Shown here piece by piece: positions 55,343 through 64,000 of a stretch of DNA of 64,000 nucleotides (positions are counted from its first letter, which is position 1; each line of letters opens with the position of its first letter). The stretch is from the NCBI GenBank assembly GCA_948567375.1, contig OX419758.1, positions 17,241,001 to 17,305,000 on the forward strand, read 5' to 3'. Source of the DNA: Lunularia cruciata (taxonomy: Eukaryota; Streptophyta; Marchantiopsida; Lunulariales; Lunulariaceae). The notes below the pieces were generated by a model. That model ran no database searches. It was not told where the DNA came from and was given only the letters and a program-made list of their open reading frames with translations. A program made the translations under genes and the position numbers.

Positions 55343-58300
55343 ATGCAAACTTTCAAAGGTGTGGAAGTTTTAATTTGAGAGAAATGATTTTAAGTTGTCA
55401 TGAATGAGGTAGGTTTGACCAAAAGCATGTTTAGACTCATCTTGGGAGCATGGAGTGCCATCAGGAGTGGAAATTAAGGTTATATAAGGTTCCTCAATGG
55501 GTAGAAGTAATAATAGTGGCTGATTCAAAGAAAGGAGAGTTTAGAGTAGAATTTGAAGAGAGTGTTGAGATGATTCAAACACCTGTATTGGTTGGAAGAA
55601 AGAGTGATTCTACTTGCTTGTTATGTGGAGAGAAGAGAAATACGGCAAGTTCATGTCTATTGAGTTTTGAGAGCAAGATATTGTGAGAAAGGAGAGGCTT
55701 ACTTGACTTGGGATTGCATGTTGGACCTTCTTCACCAAGATTGGGAGGGAGGAGATCTAGGACCAAGGAGTTGTGTGAGGTTTGTGGATAAAAAGGACTT
55801 CCAAAGAGCCATGTGTGTAAAGGAGCAATAAATTGTTGGAGACCTTGGTGAAGGATCTTGGAGGGAGACATTGTATCACTATGGAAAAGATACTACCTTT
55901 ATTAAAAACATCTCAAGATTAGTGATGGAGATAATCTTTCAATTGATGGATGAAATATCTATCAAAGTTTGCTTAGTTTGCATCTTTGGAGTTGATCATG
56001 CCATAGAAATCATGAGAAAATTGAACCCTTTGTATTTGTATTACCTAGAGTGGACTACTCTCAAATGGTGCTAATCATGTATATACTCTATTTGTTATAT
56101 GGTGAGAGAGAAATAGACAAAAAATAGAGAGGAGAAAGGTAGTGAGGGGTTAAGATGGGGAAAATACTAGTTTTCTTTGGCAAGAATGGAGAGAATCTAG
56201 AGGCTTTTGTGAAAGATTTCAAGAGAGCTTGCATAGGAAAATATGAGAGGAGGAAGAATGAGTGGGCCTCATTACTACCGGACTTCTTTGAGAATGTGGC
56301 TCTTACATACTATGAGTCAAAACACCTAAAGGGAGAAGAGATATAAGAAAGAGGAGTCTTAAAAGAGTTTGACTTCAAAAATCATTGAGAACTTTCTTCT
56401 TGATGAGAATTATAAAAGATTGATGAGTGAGGTTTCCTTCCTCACGCAAGGAGGTAGAGACAAAATGAGAGTTTATGCAAAAGAAGTATAGAAGTTAGAG
56501 TCCAAGTTCCACATAAAGTTGAAGAAGAGTGGAGATGATAAGGAAAACCTATCATGATTGGGATAGGAGCCATGATTACCAAGAATTTTGTGGGAGGGTT
56601 AAAACTATAAATTGAAGCAAGATGAGATATAAAAAACATTCTTCCAAGGTAAAAACTATCAAGATTGCAAGATTGCAATTCGTATGGTTGAGAGTTTGGA
56701 AGAGGATGAGACTGATTTGATTGTAAAGGAGGTTGTGCATCCTCCACAAGTCTACAAATGTGGGAGGGTTTCTGATATTTTGGTGGTAAGGGTGGCACCA
56801 CAAGTAGAAGTTTCTTCTATCATTGCACCTCTACCAAAAGATCCTTTTCAAACTATCAAGAACAATGTGCATATCTCAAGATCAATGTAGTGAAACTATG
56901 GGAGAAGAGAGAGGTGGACCAGAATGTTGGGAAATGACCTAGGATTTATGGAAAACATTCACATAAAGGAGGCTAACCAACTAGCAATTTCAATGATAGA
57001 AATTGTTTTGGTTGTCAAGGTAGAGATAACCTCCAAAGGAATTGCTCAAATTCCATGTACCATGGAGGAGCATATGAGAGAGAAAATAGAGAGAAGGAGA
57101 GAGGTGGTTAAGCCCAATTACCTCATTTGAAAAATAGAGGTAAGGAGTTAGCATCTATTGATGTGGTGGAGAGCAAGTATAAGAAAGGAGAATGCTCAAA
57201 CTCCAAAGGTCTTAACTTGGAACTTTTGGCACATGAGAAGAAGAGAGCCTATTCTGTGGATGATATACAAGAATTCACTCCTAGCAAGGATAATCCAATG
57301 CCCACAAGGAGTGCTTGCACTTCTAGTTCAACACCATCAACAAAGACTCCAAGGAAGAAGTAGGAGATGGATGATTTTTTGATCTCAAAACAACAATGGG
57401 GTTACAATGTGTTGGAGGATGTTGGTAGGCACAAGGCCAATATCATGGTAGATCAATTGATTACTTTAGATCCCACCTTGAGAAAGGAACTGAAGGTTAG
57501 TTTGAGTTCTACAAGGAGCAAGAGATAGAATAAAGCAAAGGCTCCGGTATCAATGGGGGTAGTGGATGCAAAACAAACACCATGGCAGGCTTGTGAATAT
57601 ACCTCTAGGATTGATGTGAGGGTCAATGATCATAACATCAAGGATTCACTTGTTGATGGAGGATCTTTGGTGAATGCCATGTTAGAAAATTTGATAAAAA
57701 AGTTAGGTTTGATACCCTCTAGACCTTCAACTTTTGTGAGCATGGCAAACAAGCACCAAAATTGACTAATGGGTGTGATAGACAAGGTGGTGGTCTTAGT
57801 CATGGGAGTTAAAAACCTCATGACTTTCCAAGTCTTGAAGGATGCAAGTTATGATTTGGTACTTGGGAGTCCATGGTTGAGAGCAACTCCAAAAATCATT
57901 GATGGCACAAAGTGTGCTTGAGAATTGGACAATCATACCATTGAGTTATAGTTCCCAAAACCAATACCAACCATACTTCACATTCAGATATACTGTCTTT
58001 TGATTATTGGAAATCAAATGCAAAAGAAGAATCTTCAATTGTGGACACTAGCATGGAGGAAGAGACCTCTCTGGATAAGGATGAATCTGAATCCAATTTA
58101 GATGCACATCCCTTGTGTGCTATGGATTTTGTGCCTAAGCCAAAGGATTTAAAAGATCTTGATAAATCAACATTAATATTTGAGGAGGTAGAGAGTAGAA
58201 TGGTCCTAATGTTATCAAGGAGGAGAAGGTAAGATTTGAAGAGATTTTTTGCAAGTACGTCCATGTGTTTGCTTTCAGTTACAAGGATATCAAGGAAGTC

Positions 58301-59000
58301 ACCTTGGATGAGTACCAAATAGAGGAGTCACATGCAAGACATGCTTGCCAAAAAAATGTCACATTAGCTCATAATTGCTTTGGTTGTGAAAGAGGAGATT
58401 GATAAGCTCAAGGAGACCAAGTTCATCCTTGAGGTGGAGAATTTAGAATGGGTGTCTCCAATTCTGATTCTGAAAAAGAAGAATGGGAAACTTTGGGTAT
58501 ATATAGATTACAAGAAACTCAACATTATCACCAAGAAGGACTACTACTCTTATCAAGAAGGCCATTAACTAATGAACTCTTAAGGAAGTTGTGGATCATG
58601 AGAAATATAATTTTGGAGATGATTATAGTGACTACAACCAAATCAAGATTGCACCAAAACATCAATAACTCACCATATTCAACACACCATGGGATACTTA
58701 TGCTTTCAAGGTCATGCCTTTTGGGCTTTGTGATACTATAGCCACATTTTAATTGTTCATAAATAAGGTGTTTGAACCTTTCATTGGGAAATTTGTGAGA
58801 GATTTCATTGATTACTTTTGTGACTATGGGAGCAAGGAGAAGCACTTTGAGCTTTTCTTGATCAAGATTTTGCAACAATTGTTTGAGGCAAATGCATCAC
58901 TCAACCCAGAGAAGTGTATCTTTGGTTATGAAAAATGGCTAGTTTTGGGGCATATCATCTCCTAGGATGGAAATAATAGTGGATCTTGTCATGTGTATAT
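55343..59000 (+). pseudogene. gypsy E2 internal region (extra ORF, gag, protease, RT), truncated
   Basis: Plus-strand continuation of E2 beyond E1. The extra ORF is at 55450-55686 (CLLCGEKRNTASSC knuckle). Gag starts at 56155 (MGKILVFFGKNGENLEAFVK, WASLLPDFFENVALTYYES) and continues in broken frames to 56890. The linker and protease are at 57127-57765 (KDSLVDGGSLVNAM). RT is at 58380-58568 (LEVENLEWVSPILILKKKNG) and 58753-58965 (VRDFIDYFCDYGSKEKHFEL), where the catalytic FIDD has become FIDY. Homology ends near 59000 in the GHIIS block, so RNase H, integrase and the 3' LTR are missing. Confidence 0.85.
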
Positions 59001-59094
59001 ACATTGCTTCACAACATACATCGCTGTAAACATCATACACTATAGAAGCACTACTCACACATAAGTCATACATATACTCTAAAGTGCGACAATA
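58991..59094. repeat. 104-bp direct repeat, left copy
   Basis: ATGTGTATATACATTGC... through 'cacacataagtcatacata' to 'aaagtgcgaca'. The same order is found at 59549-59651, about 558 bp to the right. It starts right after the truncated E2 RT. It is probably part of a family F LTR (see the right copy). Confidence 0.75.
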
Positions 59095-59548
59095 ATCAGA
59101 TCATTTACAACTCTCGAATCAACTCAACTCAGATCAGTACTTGATCTATCACTCTATAAATTGCCAACAAATGGGCACTAATTACAACCAAGCCACACCC
59201 ACTCTAGCTAAGAGAATCCAAGTGACACTTGTTGGTCTCTATCCACCATAGCCATGAACTCAAAGGCTCAACATTAGAGAAGTGAGCTCTCTAGAGCTGC
59301 ACTTTGAAAGTATACCCCTAGACTTGAGCTAGGTTTGAAACCCTAACGGTCTTATTGATAGCACACTTGATGGTGTGAATGGTGCAAGGTGATAGTCGGC
59401 CCCACCATGAAGTCAATACCCCAAACACAAAATCTGACCGCCGGAATGTAGTCTATGGGAAATTGCTAAAATACCTCTAAATACTATCATTGCAACTCTA
59501 GTGTCTGAGCAATCTAGATATGACACTACAAATGGCGTGACAACTATT
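59095..59548. other. spacer between the two direct repeats
   Basis: No coding sequence recognised. If the repeats are LTR starts, this would be the rest of one LTR of about 558 bp. I see no TG...CA end here that proves it. Confidence 0.35.
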
Positions 59549-59651
59549 ATGTGTATATACATTGCTAGACATCATACATTGATGTCTACATCATACACTA
59601 TAAAAGCACAACTCACACATAAGTCATACATAGACTGTAAAGTACCACAAT
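59549..59651 (-). repeat. 103-bp direct repeat, right copy, likely start of the family F 3' LTR
   Basis: On the minus strand the right edge reads CTAGGGGGCAATTGTGGTAC. CTAGGGGGCAA is a good polypurine tract, and TGTGGTACTTTACAG would be the first bases of the LTR (59649 downward). The position fits: the pol stop codon of family F lies about 170 bp upstream on the element strand (59818-59820). Confidence 0.55.
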
Positions 59652-59817
59652 TGCCCCCTAGTTGGTGGTTAGGTCCCTCTAACTCTAGATATCCATCTAC
59701 TCCAAGTATATGGTATACCCTATGATGGGCAAAGGTCAAAAGGCCAGGTGCTATGGAGCCTCATTGTTAGTCCCCTGTTTGCAATCTATACCATATAAAG
59801 AATGAACTAGCTATAGG

Positions 59818-59958
59818 TCAAGTACATCTAGGACATAACCACTGTCCTTAAGGAACCACCATGAGGGAAGGAGTTATACATACCATATGTCACCCTCTCA
59901 AACATCTATCACACACTAACATAGTAGCAGCTCCACTAGAAGAGCCACATAACATACA
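59818..59958 (-). pseudogene. PHD finger at the C-terminus of gypsy F pol
   Basis: One minus-strand frame reads CMLCGSSSGAATMLVCDRC, LRG, a TGA, HMVCITPSLMVVP, a TAA, GQWLCPRCT and stops at 59818-59820. The spacing C-x2-C-x11-C-x2-C-x4-H-x2-C-x14-C-x2-C, with Trp two residues before the last Cys pair, is the full C4HC3 signature of a PHD finger, all eight ligands kept. PHD fingers read histone H3 tails. Upstream in the same frame is CHLPNIDGIMDPSLALIR, which links it to the integrase C-terminal region. Two internal stops (one from Trp, by position) make it a pseudogene. Confidence 0.85.
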
Positions 59959-61919
59959 CCTCAAGCTTGCACGTATAAGTGCCAAGCTTGGGTCCATAAT
60001 ACCATCAATGTTTGGGAGGTGGCATGGCACACATTGCACACATTGCGCACATGATCCTTTCAAACAACACCATCACATCCTTCCAACATAAGGACTCAAG
60101 ATGGCAGAACCTCACGCACTCTCAAGATAATACAGCCTATCAAAATGTCAAGTGTCATCGGTGTTGTTTGCTGTAGATATACATAGTCCCCTTTATTAAA
60201 TCAATGGATTGAGGGTCTATAACCTCCTCCTTGAATGGTAGCATAGCATAAAGTATCTCTATGCTAAGTAATTGTCAAGTTCTCAAAGGCCATCGACATC
60301 ACTCTCTAAAAGATCTTTGCCTGTTGAGAACATGCGCTCATCTATACATCTAGATCATCCAAGTCCAAAACTACAATAGCATCTTGACAAATAGCTGCAA
60401 GTAAATTTGGATCTTGTCCATAGAGTAGGAAGTAAGGAGATAGGGATGCTAAGGAGGCTTGCCGGCTGAACCAATAGCCCATGGCCGACCAAGGTAATTA
60501 GAGATCCCAATCTCCCAAGTGGCCTCTCTATAAACTATACTTTTGCAATCCTCTCTTCACTGTCCACACCACTCTCTCTGCTAAGCCATCTGCCTCAAGG
60601 TGATCTCAAGATGTAGTACAATGATCAATCAAAGCCTTGTCACACAAGACCTGAAACTCCCCCAAGAATTCTGTACCCTAATCAGTCAAAACCTTAGCTG
60701 GTGCACCAAAATGACTAAGAACTCAATCCAAGAACAAGTAAGTTGTCCCTTCACTAGACTTGTCAAGAAGTGTCACCAACTCAATCCACTTGGAGAAGTG
60801 CTCCACCATTACCAAAACATACTGATGATGCTTCGCAATTAGTAGTAAAGGTCCAGCAAAGTCCAAATTCCAACAATAACCCAATCCCATGATAGGTAAT
60901 GGGTGCAACTATGCGTAGGAGCATTGAATGATGCTCTAACTCGGTCACAAACCACACATCTAGCAACAAACTATTGTTCCTCGGTTTGCAAACCGTGCCA
61001 CCAATAATGATGTTGGAGTAAGCTATATGTATGCTTTACTCCAAAATTCCTAGCTCCTCATGAGCATGACAGACCAATTGTGGTCTCTGAGATGGAAGTT
61101 GTACTACTTGCACTCTACCATCCTCCCATACACGCAAAAGGTGTTTGCACTCCAATCTGAATTATCCGGCTTGTTGAAGGACATGATCTCTCTCCTTGGC
61201 CCCAGCTATGCCACCCACAACACCAATGCAAAGATAGTCCATCACTTATACATCACCATGAATGTCCCATTAAACTCTACCAATATTTTCACTCTCTAGA
61301 TCTATGACCTCAAGAAATCCTCCTATATGCATTGCAAGAGATACCACCAAAGCCTCAAAAACTATACATAGAAAGGCCGATGTATGCCAACTTGGCACCA
61401 TCTCCTCATTTGTCTCACGATGCCAATGTGCTCCAATCTGATCTGTTGGCTAGGTTTCTTCATCATGGTTCACCACTCCAAGTTTGTGAACAACCGTGAA
61501 ATCATACTCCCATGATATCAAAGCCCATCATGCAAGCTTCCCCAAAAGCTTGTTGGACTCCATTAACCACTTCAACGGCTGATGATTGGTGATGAGAGTG
61601 AAGGGGTTACCAAATAGGTGTCATTGAAAATGTGCTACTGCCCAAACTGCTACCAAACACTCTCCCTTATATGAACTATACTTTGCCTCCACTGAATTAA
61701 TGGAGTGACTAGCACAGGCCAACACAAACTCTTTCTCCTCATCATCAAGTTGGGTGAGAACTGCTCCAAGCCTCAACATACTCCAATCAATATGAACCTA
61801 GAATGGTCGACCTGTGATTGGTCTCCTCAAAATAGGAGCAGATGTCAACCTTTCCTTGAGCTCTACAAAAATTTCTCTCCTGCTTATCTCCCCAACACCA
61901 CTCATGTGTAAGCTTGGTC
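59959..61919 (-). pseudogene. gypsy F integrase and RNase H remnants
   Basis: On the minus strand the zinc-binding part is readable near 61020-60940 (WWHGLQTEEQ, decayed C..C). The core runs in 60908-60723 (LPIMGLGYCWNLDFAGPLLL, MVEHFSKWIELV). The third catalytic region reads EADGLAERVVWTVKRGL near 60600-60540. Then follows a C-terminal part (YFLLYGQDPNLL, GGGYRPSIHL, LPSGVL.LEGRDG) that ends in the PHD finger. RNase H lies around 61800-61500 in broken frames. The insertion site of the solo LTR is at 61919. Confidence 0.7.
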
Positions 61920-62602
61920 TGTAACACCCATTTGTGCATGTGTGTGGTATTGTGATATTTAGCTTGGTATTACAAGTACTTAAGAGATATTATTTATATA
62001 GAGATAAAGGATGGTTCTATATTAGTCATGGTTAGCTAAAGTTAGTCATAGCTAAGATAGATGGGACCTTACTTTAGAGGAAGTAGAAAAGATGAGCACC
62101 ACTATTTTGGATTTTAGTGTGTTGACTTGGTATTATTCCTAGGTGTTTGGCTTTGGGGAAAGAGTTGAGAACTCTTGGGCCCGCAAGCCTTTTTGTTTTG
62201 GATTCTTCTTTAGTCCAAGGATAGCCCATGTGAAGGAATCCTTGCTTTAGTGGTTGGGTCAAGATAAGGGGAATATGCCCATGTGAATGGATATTCCTTT
62301 CTACTTTTTGACTTTACTTGACTTTTAGTCTAGTAACTTGAGTTACTACGGTAATTAGTAACTTTGGTATGTAACTATTTCACAAGTATATAAACAAGGA
62401 GTGAGGAGGTACTCATCATCCTTTCATTTGCAACTATCTCTCTCTCATTGAGTTCTCTAGTGAGCAATGTCTTGAGTCTTGGAGTGTTAGCCTTGGAGGA
62501 GTATGATGGAGTTGGGGTTCCTTGCCTTCTTAGTCCATGGTGCGCTACCATAATAGCCATCAGAGGTTCATCCTGAGTGAGAGACAGGCCGGCTCACAGG
62601 TC
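61916..62602 (+). mobile_element. solo LTR of gypsy family E
   Basis: 61920-62598 begins TGTAACACCCATTTGTG and ends GCCGGCTCACA, 679 bp, and matches the LTRs of E1. It is flanked by an exact 4-bp duplication GGTC (61916-61919 and 62599-62602). No internal E sequence is present, so it is the product of LTR-LTR recombination after insertion. It interrupts the pol of gypsy F between the RT connection (GLANFYCRYVCQGLDKADL, just right) and RNase H (left), so it is younger than F. Confidence 0.92.
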
Positions 62603-63500
62603 AGCTTTGTCAAGGCCTTGGCAAACATAGCGGCAATAGAAGTTTGCCAACCCAATGAATGCTTGCACTTTGCTCACATCCGTAGGTCAAGGAATTCATG
62701 CAATAGCCTCCACCTTGGTCTATTGAACACCAAGTCCTCCAGGGTAGATAGTGTGACCCAAATACTCAACCTACTCATGGAAGAACCTACACTTCCCAAG
62801 ATGTAATTTGAGTCCATGAGATCTCAACCTCTCAAATACCTCCAACAATTGTCCCTCAAGCTCCTCCAGAGTAGTACTATAGACCAAAATGTCATCAATA
62901 TAGTACCAAGAAAAATCCAATCCAGCTAGGATCCTATCCATGATCCTTTGGAACTCAGCAAGAGTGTTCTTTAACCCAAATGAGAAGAACCTCCACTAAT
63001 ATAACACATCCTTATAGTAAGAGTCAATAGCCTAGAATGTTGTCTTGGACTTAAACTCCTCTCTGATCGACAACTAATGATATCCTACTTGAAGATCCAA
63101 AGTACTAAAGACCTTTGCATACCCAATTGCATTAAAAATCTCCTTTGGTGTAGGCATGGCATACCAATTAACATTGTTTTGTCGGTTGATAGGACTGTAA
63201 TCTCCACACATCCACATATATGTGTAGTTGCCACGCGTATCCTCCTTGTTGGCATCACTATAGCTGATGCATACTTTCCATGTGAGATCTCTACCAAACC
63301 AGCCTCAAAAAGGTCTCTACTCCGGCTTTGAATCAATGTCCTCTCTATGTCACTATAGCAATAAGGACGTTGAGAAATTGGTTTATTGCTTATCAACTCA
63401 ATCCATATACGAAGTGTCCTTTTAGGCACCCAGATCCTTCATATTGAAAGCAAAACAACTTGTGTAGCTCCTCAAGAACCTCCAAACTCTCCGTCTTTCC
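62603..63500 (-). pseudogene. gypsy F reverse transcriptase
   Basis: Frame 63429-63085 has the N-terminal part (RTLRIWIELISNKPISQRPY, ERTLIQSRSRDLFEAGLVEI, SHGKYASAIVMP, CGCVEITVLSTDK). Further down, an almost unbroken stretch reads NTLAEFQRIMDRILAGLDFS and WYYIDDILVYSTTLEELE, the catalytic YIDD box (62891-62905 region) with both Asp intact, then LRSHGLKLHLGKCRFFHE, a stop in place of Trp or Gln, and VEYLGHTIYPGGL. The end of RT continues to the LTR insertion point. It is clearly a different lineage from A and E. Confidence 0.88.
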
Positions 63501-63525
63501 TCTCTAGTAAGCTTGTGTCCAAGAT

Positions 63526-63891
63526 CTAGCTCCAAAGTATCCTCTGTAATTGTTGCAAGAGTGGAAGACGTATTGATTGGCTACTACACTGGGCCCTTGG
63601 GAGCAGTAGTTCATGCCTCCGACCATTGGAGGTCCCAACCTCTATGTAAAAATCTCCCTCTACTTTGGCTGCAAGCTCAACATGTCCTCTAGCTGCATCC
63701 CAAGTGGACCAAGGGTGTAATCCAAGTAGCTCACACTCACCTAGGTGGACTCCAAGTAGACCACTCTCCCTAGTAGCTATTGGTTGTGTCCTAAGAATAC
63801 CATGTCCACTCAGTCCATCGCCCCCAACATGTGCCTGAATCGTCTCGATAGGCGCAAGGCTCACAAATGTTTGAGTGATGATGCCTATCAA
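63526..63891 (-). pseudogene. gypsy F sequence upstream of RT
   Basis: A 121-codon frame upstream of RT on the same strand (SLAPIETIQAHVGGDGLSGH, LGVHLGECELLGLHPWSTWD). I recognise no domain. By position it belongs to the protease-RT linker of F. Family F continues beyond the window edge, and its gag and 5' LTR are not seen. Confidence 0.4.
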
Positions 63892-64000
63892 ACGCTGTTG
63901 GGGAATTTGTTTGGCCTCAAGAGTGCATCGGGCACTTGGCTGCTTGTGCTTAGTTTATCTTTATTGTAGTTGATTAGAGTTTCTCATAGACTGACATTCT

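Larger units (their letters stand above)
47543..55346 (-). mobile_element. gypsy E1, full-length retrotransposon (7.8 kb) nested in E2
   Basis: Two 690-bp LTRs (47547-48236 and 54653-55342) enclose, on the minus strand, a leader, an extra zinc-knuckle ORF, gag, protease, RT, RNase H and integrase, with no chromodomain seen. The element lies inside a second family E copy of opposite orientation. The duplicated target appears to be four bases: the uninterrupted sequence in the E leader reads GTGTGCAAAC, the left flank ends GTGT and the right begins ATGC. Each is one transition from GTGC. The solo LTR at 61920 has an exact 4-bp duplication, which supports this. The LTRs differ by several percent by eye, so it is old. 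Confidence 0.85.

Noticed and set aside
1-64000. Bacterial-type features (operons, ribosome binding sites, CRISPR) and tRNA or rRNA genes
   Set aside because: The content is a plant nuclear repeat landscape. I saw no cloverleaf-like or ribosomal sequence, although a covariance-model search was not possible.

Overview
This window looks like intergenic DNA of a land plant with a large, repeat-rich genome. A gymnosperm or fern-like lineage is plausible, but that is inference. It holds one clearly intact cellular gene: an uninterrupted 370-codon plant-type NADPH-thioredoxin reductase (33007-34119, +), with an apparent mitochondrial presequence and an internal in-frame start. This gene and the roughly 3 kb after it are visibly richer in G+C than the surroundings. 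Almost everything else recognisable is decayed retrotransposon DNA, much of it nested. Many stop codons fit C-to-T (or G-to-A) change of Gln, Arg and Trp codons, as expected for old methylated repeats.

Layout. 1-4935: AT-rich, with a 3' scrap of an unusual non-LTR element at 1476-1804 (-). 4936-24997: chromodomain-type Ty3/gypsy family A. Copy A1 starts with an LTR at 4936 and is split by a 10.46 kb insertion (8060-18519, element X); copy A3 runs between LTRs at 19293 and 24997. 25476-27364: two direct and one inverted copy of a roughly 0.7 kb TG...CA unit. 27569-28276 (-) and 29014-32330 (+): two more copies of the non-LTR element. The second has an N-terminal C2H2 finger, a reverse transcriptase and a C-terminal restriction-like endonuclease, the layout of R2/NeSL-type elements rather than the L1/RTE elements usual in seed plants. 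32353-34119: TATA-like box and thioredoxin reductase gene. 34120-38921: nothing recognised apart from short repeats. 38922-46643 (-): family A copy A2, interrupted by a clean 3.8 kb X insertion (39674-43468). 46643-59000: gypsy family E, with a nearly complete copy E1 (47547-55342, -) inserted in opposite orientation into E2 (+). 59650-64000 (-): gypsy family F, whose integrase carries a C-terminal PHD finger; its pol is interrupted by a solo E LTR (61920-62598).

Three items stand out: (1) an R2-like non-LTR family with at least three copies here; (2) element X, a 3.8 kb TG...CA unit with short target duplications that carries one long coiled-coil reading frame of unknown family and may be an outsized protein-coding LTR; (3) a gypsy element whose polyprotein ends in a PHD finger where chromoviruses have a chromodomain. 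All identifications come from reading motifs by eye; no search was run.
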